Origin: Absidia repens
Lineage: Eukaryota > Mucoromycota > Mucoromycetes > Mucorales > Cunninghamellaceae
Assembly (NCBI GenBank): GCA_002105175.1
Contig: MCGE01000005.1
Location: 1,550,001 to 1,614,000, forward strand
Direction: 5' to 3'
Length of the DNA: 64,000 bases
Every line of letters begins with the position of its first letter. Position 1 is the first letter of the stretch. Position numbers and translations under genes: made by a program. This document shows positions 38,216-50,746 of this stretch, piece by piece. Under the pieces are notes generated by a model that was given only the letters and a program-made list of their open reading frames with translations, was not told where the DNA came from and ran no database searches.

Positions 38216-38910
38216 ATATAGGGTAAACTATTTTATGAAGAACAAAAACTATTTTACAGTGGAGAGGTGGGCTATTCCATGATGTGTGTGTGACAAACTA
38301 TTCTACAGTGAACGAGGATGCAAAGGATGCACCACGAGGAAAAAGCAACCTTAAGCCTCTGTTTAATAATGCTAGTTTATTACTTGGGAAGAGGCCTACC
38401 ATGCATTACGTTTCTTGTTGTAGAAAGAAGAAAAAGGGAGATTTCGTTTTATCTATCTGCCAAGGTAAAGGGAAAAAAAAAATCGATCACAAGAGGAAGT
38501 GTTTCGAATCCCGCCCACGTGAATATCTGTTCTCCTAGTTTTTTTTTTTTTTCTCTGCTCTCTTTCTTTCTTTTCTTTTCATTTCCTTTTTTTCCTCACC
38601 ATTTAACTTCTTTGAGGTTCTCGTGATCTTAGATTAGTGTTAGGACTAGCTTAGACGGGGTTTCAGATCAGGGATTACAAGATGCATGGGAAACCCTTTC
38701 ATTTTGGATTCAGGATTTGGGACCACCATTAGTTAACTTTTCGGCGCCTCCATTGGCTTAGTTTAGTGTTAGTTTGTCCATAGTTTGTTTCCCTATCAGA
38801 ATAAAAATGTTTCTTTTTGAATGCTTCGATGAAAAATGTCCCATAAGTCTCTCATGTCTTGTAAAATAGATCTCTCTTTTACTTCAATCATTCCATTCAT
38901 TAGTGCTGAC
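38216..38910 (+). repeat. Dispersed repeat copy R5 (most complete uninterrupted copy)
   Basis: The left part has ACTATTTTACAGTGGAG and ACTATTCTACAGTG motifs also found near 1,960-2,010. Then CCGCCCACGTGAATA (CACGTG 38516-38521), a T-rich run, the core GATTACAAGATGCATGGGAA (about 38671-38690), and GAATAAAAATG near 38800 with GATGAAAAATGTCCC. It shows what R1 looked like before element 1 inserted. Confidence 0.6.
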
Positions 38911-39519
38911 AGTGATTATGCTTCAATAATTGGTATCTTTTTAGAATGTGTTCGTACCTTGTACAATAACTTACAATATATTAGATTCCTTTTTACAATA
39001 CTAAATCTATATCGGTTTGAATATCCTTCAGAACTCCCGCTAGCATCTCTATGCTACCTACTCAGAACCCAGTTACAATGATCCCCACGCTCTTAGTTTA
39101 GTATCATATGTACCATATTCTTTCGGAGAAAATATTTCGTTTTATTACCCATACCCTGTTCCATTATATAATGAGTCAAGTTGTTATTATAGTTATTTTG
39201 TGAGTATCTTATCGAACATCTGCTTTCAAGCACACCCTCTAAGACTACTTTCCTTCCCGCAGTCCTCACAAAATGTGAAATGACGGAGAACTATTACCCA
39301 TTTCCTATACTTTAATACACAAAAACGTCACAGTCAATGGACGCTGAGCACGAAGGTTGGATTTCAATAAACTTTCTCCCAAGGTGAAAAATAGCAAAAG
39401 TGTCCAATGCCCACCTCTTTTTTTATTTTTTCATACATATAAGCCCATGCCGATTGGTATTTAGCTTGCGCATGTGTACCCATTCTGTGAAACAGACAAC
39501 AAAAACGTATGACAGATGG
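38911..39519. other. Intergenic between R5 and R6
   Basis: No gene or RNA recognised. Confidence 0.4.
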
Positions 39520-39740
39520 AGGCAAATGATAAAAAAAAAGGTCAAGACATATTTTATTCATATCTATGGCTAACACTGATGTAAACTATTAACGACTCCG
39601 TGATCCCACTTTTTAAGAAGAATTTATCCATCGGCAGCCCCAAATCTTCAATCCAAAAGAAAAGGGCTTCCTCATGATGATTACAGTGCATTTTTTCAAA
39701 ATGCCCCAGATTCAAGTTCTAATACTAATTTAAGGCTACC
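39520..39740 (-). repeat. Dispersed repeat copy R6 (decayed, partial)
   Basis: Reverse orientation: the complement carries ATATTTTATTC and AAAGGGCTTCCTCATGATG blocks in family order, but lacks CACGTG. Opposite orientation to R5, about 0.6 kb away. Confidence 0.4.
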
Positions 39741-40056
39741 AGCACTTTATTGAAGAGAAAAGGGAAATGATACAAAAATAAAATCACGTTGGCGACATGT
39801 GAATATTGCCACCACCATCTTTTTTTCGTCTTTCGTTTGGCTGAGCACGACCGTGGATCAAAGCATAAAACAGCGAGTCTCTTAGTCCCATTCCACCAAA
39901 GCTCATATTCCAAACCCTTTTCCCTCACCCCCCCCTGACAACCAGTAAATCGAAGATTTCCCAAAAAATCCGGCAAAACACCAGAGCGTATATTTATTGA
40001 AAAAAAAGAGACTATAAAACTATATACAAATATAAACAAAGGAGGTATACTAAAAA

Positions 40057-41708
40057 CTAATCATCCAAAATAGAGAGACCCTTTCCAAAATCCAGCATCA
40101 TGATTTGTTTGTCTTGCCCGGCACTGATGATACGGGAACGACTGACCAGCAAATTGAATATCCAGCTTGAATGACCGCTTTGAAAGCTTAATCGGCAGCA
40201 CCGTTTTTTCAGATCCCACACCCTGATTGTTTTGTCGTAGCTTCCAGTCACCAGGATATTGCCATCTTCCATCAAATCCATTGTCCGAATGAGACCATGA
40301 TGCCCCGTCAAAGAAGCCAAACAAAGTCCTGAAGAAACATCCCATATTTTCAGTTTACCATTTTGTCCACCGCTGTATAATAACCCTCGTTTCGTATCGC
40401 ATTTTACGCACGCCAGTCCTTGATGATTTGTTGCTTCTTCCGCATCTTCGTTGTTGCTGATGTCCTTGAAGGTCCTGACGCATTCACCAGAACGGATATT
40501 CCACAGCTTTAACGTCCCGTCCCCAGAAGCCGACACCACATGGTCGTCACCGTACGCATCCAAAGCATTCACTGGACCAAGATGACCTAGCAGACGATAC
40601 ACCACTTTTTCGCTGGCAGATTGTTGTAACCCACTAAGCCCTTCAGCAGATGACGGTACTGGCTGAGCATTCCAGACACACAAGGTATGGTCACGAGAGG
40701 CACTTACATAGTAGTCATCACCAACCATGCATACGTCCAGCACACCATGGCTATGTCCACGAAGAGTTCGCAAAGGCTCCATGGTTCGTAAACACCAAAG
40801 AATACAGGTGGCGTCAGAAGATCCAGATAGCATTGTTGTATTGTCTTTAGACACCCGGAGACACAAAACACTTCCTTCATGAGCTGTCTTTTTTGTCGTA
40901 ATCACTTTGACTGGATCCATTTTTTTTCTGTTGCCTGCACCATCTACCGCATAGCGTTGCTGCTGTTGCTCCGTTCGAAATTGCCATATCTTGAGCGTTC
41001 TATCCCGACTTCCACTAATGATTTGATGAGGGCCAAGTCTAGCCAGGCAGTAAACACTATCTTGATGACCATGAAGGTATTGTGTTGCCACTTGTCCGTC
41101 CAGCCAGCGTCGAGTCAATGTGTGGTGATTGCGATAGAGTGTCATATGATTTCTTTGCAACGATATTCTTGCACTTGGGGTATGGAAGTGTTGAGCAAAC
41201 AGATTAAGCCAAATATGATCATCATGACACAAGCGATAGTAATAACGTGACGTCCTTGATAGCGTGAGAAGCGAGCTATGATCCAGATAAGATACAATGC
41301 CTTGCATGATTTCCAAAGGCAAATAATAATTCAAGTCTATATAACAAAAAGAAGAAGAGATAAGTTCTACGAGCATATATTATGTTCCTGGTCAAGTCAG
41401 TTGAGTGCCTTACCTTTATAGGTGTCAGAGGAATCACTGAGTTTTGAATTCGTACTTGATCGGCGACGGCCATAGACACCAGTTTGAAGACGAAATTTGG
41501 GTAAAAAGGCAGAGGGACTAATAAGACGTTTCTTCAGTGGACGTGCTGACATGGATGCTGAAGAGGATCTGCTTGAAGGATTTAGACATTTAGTTGTAGT
41601 GGTTCCGTCTTTTTTGTTGACAATGGCGATGTAGGTAGGCACAGTTTCGTCTTCAAACACAGGGCCACCATATGGTGTAAACAGGATGGATAAGTTCATA
41701 CGTGTCAT
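40057..41708 (-). CDS. F-box/WD40-repeat protein
   Basis: Exons 41414-41708 and 40057-41336: 1575 nt, 524 residues. A Ser/Arg-rich N-terminus of about 100 residues precedes an F-box (YYLPLEIMQGIVSYLDHSSL...HIWLNLF), then seven WD40 blades: HQDSVYCLAR, HEGSVLCLRV, HSHGVLDVCM, HLGPVNALDA, GLACVKCDTK, HHGLIRTMDL and HSSWIFNLLV, each closing in SGSxDxTxKIW-type strands. The layout is that of SCF ubiquitin-ligase substrate receptors (Cdc4/Met30/Fbw class); the substrate is unknown. The start at 41708 is the first ATG of the open frame; a second lies three codons later. Confidence 0.9.
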
Positions 41709-43085
41709 ATCGAGCAGACTAGCAAGTGTTGATGCTGCTGAAAGAGAGCAAGTGAGAAAGAATGAAGTAAAAGTCAAAAAAAAAAAAAAATGTAAAGAGG
41801 AAAGGAAAGGAAAAAAGGAGGCGGCAGGGTATCATAAAAATAAAAAATAAAGGTCAAACCTTATTTTCCCCGCGCTGGTCAGTTCCTCCACATTCGCACA
41901 CCCAGATATTTAAGCTCCAATCGTAGGCATTTTTTTCAAACAACGCTCCGTGGACTTTATAGTAACTTACTATGATTACTACGATCACCTTTACATGTAT
42001 TATTATTTTCCTAGTTAAATGATATAATAATCATTGTATTAAGCAAGAGAATGAAAGAAACAACTGAGTATGTTTTCCCGAGTATCAAAGTAATGGTTGT
42101 AGCATTGTTTTTTGTAACTGACAAATCAAGGAAAATATGGCTCATATTAGGACATATTGGCTGGGACCTGGTTTTTAACTGATGATTTCCGCGGGACAAT
42201 CGGATTTGTTTAGTCTAATTTTTTTAAGACCATTTGTCATCCACTGCCCATCATCCATAATATGTCCATTTTTTTTCTTTTTTTTTTTGGGTCCTTAAGA
42301 CCAATGGCCACCGCTATCCACTATCCATTAATAGCAAAATTCACATGAAAGCTTGGTTTTTATTCGTGATGCAATTACTACTTTAATCCTATAGTGCTAC
42401 AATAAACCATTATGCAAATCAAACAATGATGTAACTCACTGATGCCTTTCAACTCGAATATAAAGAGAACTATCATTACCCACAATAATTGATATCCGTA
42501 CAAACCCTTCCACATTTTTAGGGTCTACAGGGCCCCCAGGCATCAAAATAAATCCGCTCTGCAATTAAAAAATCACTCTCCAGATCTGCCCGCATTCCCA
42601 CGAGATTTGGTCTCCGGTTATTTACAACAACAACATCATCATCGTTATAAATTAACCATCCAAGCTCTAAAATAACCAGCAATCCAGGTACGTCATATTA
42701 AAAGACAGCGAATCATACCCCATACAACTTCAATGTTCCTTTTCACTTTTCGAGAATCCCACCCCTTAAAAGGCAGACCCAATAACCTTTTTTTTCTTCC
42801 TTTATTCAAAAATATACCCCACATTCAAGGTAGCCAATCACTCATCATATAGAGCAAATTATTCAAGTTCTAACCGCTTCTTTTTTATTAGTATTCTAAA
42901 TATCCCTTCAAAAAACAATGAATTCGTACAAGTATAAATATTAAAATGAATTTGTATATGTGAGGGTCGAATAGGGGATGAATGTAATTTGATATATAGA
43001 GATAAAAGAGTGACAGACATACAAGGGGATCAAAAAAAAAAAAAAAATGCTACACGAGATAAAGGGAGTATGAATTTGTAAAAAT
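41709..43085. other. Intergenic between F-box gene and eIF3i
   Basis: Promoter side of the F-box gene and 3' flank of eIF3i. AT-rich, with no gene, RNA or repeat copy recognised. Confidence 0.4.
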
Positions 43086-44270
43086 CTAAGCTTCCATCTT
43101 GAAGGTAAAGTAATCAGGATCAAAGTGATGCACACGGACGTAACCATCTTCACCACCACTTGAATAGCTATTGAATATGAGTAGGATGATCAAAATGTCA
43201 GCATATCATGTACAATTAAAAAAAAATCACTCACTCTTCCGTTTCACACCATGTTTACCTTTTTCCGTCAGGATGCACAGCAATGGTATTGATAGGACCA
43301 AAATGACCACGTACACGACCAACTTCTTCTTCCAAGATTTTGTGATAGAATCGACTTTCAAATTTCCCAGCACGAGCAGAGGTCATGGTCACGTTCATAG
43401 CATCTTGGCCACCACCAACGATCACGAATTCTTGGAATTTGGGGGTCAAAGCGGCAGAGTTCAGAGGCGTGTCTGTAGAGAAAACCTTCTTTTGTTCCAA
43501 AGTATCGGCATCAAAAATCTTTGCAGCCTTATCCTTGGAGGAGGTGATGAGATAAGTGCGGTCAGGGCTGAATTGTAAGTCAGAGATGAGTTCGTCGTGA
43601 GGCTTGATTGAGTGAAGTTTTTGATTGGCCTTCCAGTCCCATTGGCAAAGAGAGCCATCTTCGTGTCCACTAACAATATATTTGTTGAGGTAAGTCCAGC
43701 TAGCCACCACTGCCTTGGCATTGCCTTGTTGATTCACTAATTGCGCTAAAGGTTCGTTGGCTTGTTGAGCATTCACATCGGGATTCACTGGCAAAACACT
43801 GATTGTACCAGCAAAGCCCATACGTTCTTCAGTCACACATAGTACCATCGTATCATCTTCGCTGAATTCCACACGCTTGACCGCTGTTTTGAATTCCCAA
43901 GTTTTGAGACATCGTCCTGTTTGCACTTCCCATAGCTTGGCCGTGTTGTCTGCTGATCCGGTAACGAGCATAGTAGAAGTTGCTATAATAATAACATTAA
44001 TAGTAAATAGTGGCAGTAGCATAAAGTTAGAGATGGCAAGTATAAAGAAGAGTTCCTGTTCATATCAAGAAGGTGTTACTACTTACAATTCACATCCACA
44101 GTCCATACACTACCAACATGGCCATTATAGGTACCAAGACGTTCGCCATTGTGTGAGTACCAAGCATTGCACACCTTATCCTTGGACACCGAAAATAATA
44201 AATCCCCTTCACGATTGTATTTGATTTGCGTCAAAGAGCGTGTGTGACCTTGCAATAAAATGGGTCTCAT
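43086..44270 (-). CDS. TIF34: Translation initiation factor eIF3 subunit i (TIF34)
   Basis: Exons 44087-44270, 43259-43982 and 43086-43167: 990 nt, 329 residues. A WD40 propeller of the eIF3 core that bridges eIF3b and eIF3g. It opens with the family signature [20 protein letters not shown]. Blades include [55 protein letters not shown] and [16 protein letters not shown]. It ends [17 protein letters not shown]. Length and C-terminus match the family; no anomaly. Confidence 0.94.
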
Positions 44271-44812
44271 TGTATATGAAGAGGGAAAAAGTGGAATCAA
44301 GCGAGAAATAACAACTAGGAAATTGGTCAACCAAATAAACAACAATCAAATTTTTTGCTTCAAACTCCGCGGCGGTGCGCTAAGCCAATCGATATCTCAT
44401 CCACCTCATTCATCCTGTTCCATTCTACTGACCTATCATCCACTGTCCGTCGCAACCATTTAATACATACATTCACCATTCTTTTTTTTTCTTGTCCTTT
44501 TTTAATTCCACAGAAGAAACCCCCCAAAAATCAGTAATGAATATAACCGTATAGTCTGTTTTTTTTTATGCATGAATTTTTTTTTATTCTACCATACAAA
44601 ATTTTTGTCTATGGAATATATTTTTTTCAGTGGAATAAGGTTATATAATAATAATAAAACGGGGTAGATACAACAGCAATAAACTAAAAAAAATCACTAG
44701 AGGTAAAAATATTAAACTAAATATAAAAAGAGGAACCACAATCATTGGAAGGGGGGGGAGATAAGTAGTGATGGTGGGGGGGAGGTTCAAAAAAAAGGGG
44801 GAAGATTCCTAT

Positions 44813-47784
44813 CTAGGACGTTTCTGATTCAGCGGCTGACACGACGGCGGCAGCAGCCTTTCGTTTTTCTTCGGCTTGGCGATGTTTGGCTTCACGTTCT
44901 TTGCGCTTAGTGAGTTCTTCTTTTTCGTATTCATATAATTCGTTCAGTTCCTCCTTGGCACTGGCAGCATCCTTCTTGCGTCCACGAATAGTAATAATGT
45001 TGGGGTTACCACCGGGAATAGGGCTTTCATCACCATTGACACTGTTGCCCTTAGGGAATTTGACGAATACGGTGTACTTGTCTTCCAATTTCTTGACATA
45101 ATGACCATTGGGACCAATCAAAAACCGATGGAATTCTTTTGGCACATTCAAATTCAAGGTCACTTGGTCCGCCAAAGTTGCCACCAATGCAGACACACGT
45201 TCCTGAGCAGCTTCGACATTGATCTTGATACCTTGAATCACTACCTTGACCACCTGATCCTTGTTTTTCTTGCTTTTTACGGCTTCGAATCCACTATCGT
45301 TGTTGGCTTTATTGTTGTCTCCGACATCGATCCTGACACCCAAATCTTCCTTGAGTTTGTTAATATTCGCACCAGACTTGCCAATCACATGAGCAGAATA
45401 AGCTGTTGGGATTGTAAATTCCGCTGTATAATTGGTAACAAACTAGAGAAGGAAAAGAAGAGAGTATGAGTTTCAGCAATAGTGTTGTTTTGTTTTCTAC
45501 TTTTTTGGTTTTTGACTTACTTCATCGCGTTTGGCAATACCGTGGATTTTTTCGATTTCGCTGATAGCACGCTTGACTTCACTATTTAAACCACGGACAA
45601 TGATATCATTTTCGTGAGTTCCACCAAACCGGACGGTCACTGTTGTTTCGTCTCCTCCAAGAATGGCGTTCAATGTTGTTCCTCTAGGACCGTTGATCAG
45701 AGAATGATATTTGACTGGCACAGATACGGTTTTGCTGACAATATCGGAGGAGTCGGCGGCGATTTTTTGTAATTCCACAGTAGCAGCATTCAAAGCATCT
45801 TGAGGGGCAACATCATCTTTGCCTTCAGAAATCACCAGAACCGCAGAAGAATCAGACTTTTCGTCAGGGAAGATGATAGCCACACCATGACGGGATTTGA
45901 TTCCTTGGACCTGTTTGGCACGACGCAAGTTGATGTGACGGTGAAGATGAGGTTCGATTTCCACGGTTGTAAAACGTTCAGGTTTCAAAGCTCCACATAA
46001 ATCATAGCCAGCCTTGTAACCTTCAGCAGCATCCGTTTCATTTTTGCTGACAAATTCCAAAGACACCGATTTTTTGAGTTCGTCACCTTGAGGAAGACCA
46101 ATTTGAACACGGTGCTGTTCTTCGATAGGCTTGAGACTGTCCTTGTATGCCAAATAAGTAATAACGTGTTGACCATGTAGTAAAGGATCGGCAGCACCTT
46201 GATGTAATTCAGTCAAATCAAGGACATTGACATGCACAGCTTGGGCCATTTCCATCACCAAAGTAAGACCGTTTATCAATCGATTTTCGGGACCCCGGAT
46301 AGTCACATTTTCGGAAGGAGCATCCAACGAAGGCAATTCCACAGTACATCCAGATGCATTCAAAATGTCCTTGACAGCGGCACCATTCCTATCCAGGAAG
46401 TATTTGTGTTGGCGTTTCGGGATACTGATGGCAGCAGTGCGAGTAGACTTTTGTAGTTCAGCATAGCGAGTTTCCAGAGCTTGTTGAGCCAGCACCAACT
46501 TTTCCTTATCACCAATCACCAAAATAGGATATTTGACATAATCATCTTGTCCAATTTCACTGACATTGACAAAGGGAGGCATTTGGATCTTGACATTGTA
46601 TTCTTCTTCCAATCCCTGGATTGTCGAGAATTGAGGGCCAGCAAGGAATAAATGGAATTTGGGGTCAAACTGGTCAAGTTTGAGTGTTTGTTTGGCAGCC
46701 TAATAAAAATCACGAAATCATATCAATATAACCATCCCATTCTTCAATCAAAGCCTATATTACTAGGTTTACCTTTTCGCCCACAATTTTTTCAATTTCG
46801 GCTTTGGCGAGTTTGATCCCAGCAACATCTCCGACAATCGTAAGTTTGACAGATTCATCATTTTCTTCGTTCACCACTTCATCATCTTTGCGAGGAGGAA
46901 TATTGATTCGAGTGCTAGAAAGTTGTTCGATTTGTTGAAGAGTTTTCCCTTTGGTGCCAATAATAAATCTACGGGTAGAAGCAGGGACAGCCATCTCCAT
47001 CGTCAACTAATAACATCATATGATAGCATCCAGTCACTCGTCAAATTAGTACTTTGGTTCTGCTAATATAATTTGCCCATCCCCTTGTTCCCTGATTGTT
47101 GTTTTTTTTTTACTATACCTTGACCACCAATCCAGATACTAATTCCCGTTTCGCCTTGGCAACCTCAGTAGTAAGTCCTTGAATCAAAAAGGTGGTAGTC
47201 CCAGAACGATTGGTAGAAGCAATGATATTGGTACCTGTTCGGTTGATAACTTGTTGAATCACATCGGCAGCACTCTTGAAGCCCAAGGGTTTATTAGGTT
47301 GATTAACAATTTGCTGATTTGCAGGGATTTCCAAGACATCGGTAATGGAAGGACCAGATGGGGCAGACCCGGAAGCAGGAGCACGCTTTTGTTGTTGCTG
47401 TTGGGTACTAGCAGGGCGAGATTTGATACGAGAAGCAGCAGATGACCAGCCAGATGCAATGACGGGAGGACGAGGAGCACCTGAGGATAAAGTAGGAAAA
47501 GCCGATTCAGAGTTCAGGTCCAGGTTGTTGTCCTTCTTTGTAGGAAGGGCAGGTGTTGTTGTTGGTTTTTTCAAAGGTTGCTGACCAATGGGTGTAGGAT
47601 AATCGCCAGCAATCAGAGGTTCAGCAAATATGGAATTTTCGACTAAAACGGGATCGTTTTGGCTAGGGACATTGGGGTCTTCTGTCACTGTCGCGCTTTC
47701 AGACTTGGCTTGAGCGTGGAGACGAGCAAGTTGGGCTGAAGGGGGAAGATCGGCAATAGGGACTTGTTCAGACGAGGAATCCAT
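44813..47784 (-). CDS. SCP160: Multi-KH-domain RNA-binding protein, vigilin/SCP160 family
   Basis: Exons 47119-47784, 46773-47006, 45521-46699 and 44813-45442: 2709 nt, 902 residues. After an acidic Pro/Ser-rich N-terminus there are about eight KH domains. Intact-looking G-x-x-G loops are IIGTKGK, VIGKSGA, LIGPNGH and LINGPRG; several others are degenerate (FLAGPQF, FLDRNGA, HINLRRA), as is usual in this family. It ends in a Lys/Arg/Glu-rich coiled tail. Vigilins associate with polysomes at the ER and bind many mRNAs. Shorter than yeast Scp160, so some KH repeats may be missing or too diverged to see. Divergent from ALG10. Confidence 0.88.
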
Positions 47785-48059
47785 GATGATGCAATAAAGA
47801 AGGAATAAAGGGAATATGAGATATATTTGTAAAAAAGGAAGAGATGGCTTTGGTTCTTCTGCCCTTAATGAGATCTATCTTTTCTGATGAATAAAAAAAA
47901 TGAAGAAAATAAGAAAAGGGTTCAGCAAGGAAAAATATTATTTAACCCCAGAGTCGAATGATTCGCCGAGACGTTTTTGCACCCACAATTTTCCACGTCG
48001 CTGACCGGTACTTCAAAATTCCGGTGCCTCTTTTTTTTTTCTCTCTTCTTTGCACCTTT
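47785..48059. promoter_or_regulatory. Divergent promoter between vigilin and ALG10
   Basis: 275 bp between opposite start codons. A long pyrimidine tract directly precedes the ALG10 start chosen here. An in-frame ATG at 47958 would shorten the spacer. Confidence 0.55.
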
Positions 48060-49849
48060 ATGCTTAAACCTCTTCTTATTGTGCATACCGTGACTTTGGC
48101 TTTCATAGCCAGCAATGTCAACAAAGCCATACCTAATTCTTACATGGTAAATAAAATATACTTAACGACTATCAAAAAATCAGGAAGTTGTGCTAATATC
48201 TTTGCTACATTCCTCGATGTATAGGACGAAATCTTCCACATACCTCAAGCACAACAATATTGTCAAGGAAATTATGGCGTTTGGGATCCAAAATTAACGA
48301 CACCTCCAGGTTTATATGTGATTAGTCTTGGCTTAAAGGCTATTGGCGAGTTATTCAATATAGAAAATATATGCTCTGTCGAAGGTCTCCGTGCCACCAA
48401 CTTGCTGTTCGCCTTTTTACTTTATTTCGTCTTGATGGCCCTGTCGTCGCAATTACATCCGGACAAATCCTCGCGCCACCATTCTTATCATGCCTTTTTA
48501 TTGACTTGGTTCCCTGTCTCATTTTTTTACTTCTTCTTGTATTACACTGATACTGGCTCCACTTTATTTGTTTTGCTCGCTTATCTTGGTGTGAAAACGG
48601 AAAGATATCTTGTGGCAGGACTGGTAAGTAATATGATTGATCTCACTCCGTCATTTGAATATCATTGTTTTATTTTTATTTTTATTTTTATATAGATGGG
48701 TGCCTTAGCAGTTACTTTCCGCCAAACAAATATCGTCTGGGTGCTCTATTTTATGGTTTTATCAATCGTTCAGCTTATCCAGAGACGGAATACAATCAAC
48801 AACAACGCTAGTATGCCGTCATCATCATCATCGACTTTATACAACCCGGCATGCGATAAAGTGGAATCAGTTTGGGACATTTTACTATCAGTACTCAGCC
48901 TTCTCCGCTTTACATTGGGAAATCTGATCTACATTGTACCACGTATTTTGACATTTATTGTGACCTTGGTTGGTTTTTGTGCTTTCTTAGTATGGAACGA
49001 TGGTATCGTATTAGGTGATAAATCAAACCACATGCCTGGTCTCCATATCCCCCAGCTGTTTTATTATACATTATTTTTGTCTTTTTTCTCGGCACCACTT
49101 TGTATGACTTGGAATGGTATGAAACTATTCGTATCTGGCTGGAATGTCAAAAGGTAAAAATCATGTCAAAAAAAAAAAAAAAAAAAAAGTAAACTAAAAA
49201 AATGTCAGCAGTAATATTGATATTTTTTATTTGTTTAAAGTTTATTGCTAGGGATTGCATCAATCGGGCTTATGGTTTATGCAGTACATTATCATACGTA
49301 GGTTTCACGAAATATTGACACGGTATATCAAGTTTTCTCAAGTCTGATTTTATCATTCTTCCATAGATACGAACATCCATTTATACTGTCCGACAACCGT
49401 CACTATAGCTTCTATGTCTGGAAGAAGATATATCGTCGACACTGGTTGGTGCGCTACACTTTAACACCATTATATCTTATTAGTATGAAGTTTAACAAAT
49501 TCATCATAGGTAAACTTGATAGAAATAAAAAGGAGTATATGACGGACCACCGATATCATAGCTGACCTTTTTTTTTTGGAATATAGCAACCCATGTCTCT
49601 GTGCTTTGGATGCTCGGTTATGTGATTACCTTGGTCTTGACATTGGTGCCTTCACCCTTACTAGAATTTAGATACTTTATATTACCGTTTTTGATGTTTT
49701 GTATTCATATCCCCCCTCCTTCTCCCCGCAATTTTTACATCACTCTTGTATTTTATAGCTTGATCAACATCATTGTTTTATACTTGTTTATTGATCATCC
49801 CTTTATTTGGCCACAGAATCCTGGAGAATGGCAGCGATTTATGTGGTAA
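48060..49849 (+). CDS. ALG10: ALG10/DIE2 alpha-1,2-glucosyltransferase
   Basis: Exons 48060-48146, 48225-48623, 48696-49153, 49241-49297, 49367-49509 and 49587-49849: 1407 nt, 468 residues. An ER membrane enzyme that adds the terminal glucose to the dolichol-linked oligosaccharide. Recognised by DEIFHIPQAQQYCQGNYGVW with the catalytic acidic DE pair in the first lumenal loop, FRQTNIVWV, HPFILSDNRHYSFYVWKKIY, and the C-terminal LLEFRYFILP. About twelve hydrophobic helices. ATG 48060 sits after a pyrimidine tract; an in-frame ATG at 47958 would add 34 residues and is not excluded. Confidence 0.92.
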
Positions 49850-50746
49850 TCGCTTTTATTACTACTATTATCATTTTTATATACCAATACAATAAAACTG
49901 CCTTCATTTGACTGTAACTTTTTGTTTTGAGTGTGCATTTTTTTTGGGGGGAGTCGGATGGACACATTGGGGTTTTGCTGGCGGTATGAAATGTTGGTTT
50001 TTGGTTTCACACAGGGTAGGCGATCATCATGTATGCATCCAGGGACAATTTTTGAATAAAGCAGGTTCAGTTTATTATTATTTTTTATTTATTTTAAAGG
50101 GAGACGCATGGCCTGGATTATACTTTATTGGTGTATATATCTGAAAATTAAAATAGGTAGTCAACAAAGGTCTCTATTTTAGCTAAGGTTAAAAGGATCA
50201 CGACTAGATGGAGGCGGGAGAAAGGATAAGAAATAACAGGAAGGAGAGAAAGGGGAAGAAAAATATTATAGACTACATGGAGGCGATCAAAATCGTTGAT
50301 AATGAAGGTGAGAGGAGGAGATGGAACACTGATGGACGAGCGTGGTGAGAGTTTCAGTATGTTAGAGCAACATCCAAATTTTTAGCCAGAAAAAAAAAAA
50401 AAAAAAAAAAGACAGGAGTTCACATACCACAAATAAAAATGATAGACATTGAATAATTTAAAATATAATGGAGGGTTTAACTAGAAGTAATAAAACTACG
50501 AGGAGGCCAAAGGAAAAGGCAATAATATTTTATTTCAATATAGTCATATATGTATACTAATAAACTATTACTGTTGTTTCTAATCTACGGTGTATATGCT
50601 ATTTCGATGGGACGTCATATTTTATTTACAACACCGGCAATAATAAAGTACAAAATATAAAAATAAAAACTACCTACAACTGGGAATGAATGACTATCAC
50701 TAAGGGGAATGGATGACTATCATTTAGGGGAATGCACAGACTATCT
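49850..50746. other. Intergenic between ALG10 and the MBIP-like gene (convergent 3' ends)
   Basis: CAATAAAAC near 49888 is a likely ALG10 polyadenylation signal. No gene seen. Near 50680-50750 three imperfect tandem copies of a ~24-bp unit (GGGAATGNATGACTATC type) reach the MBIP-like stop codon. Confidence 0.45.
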
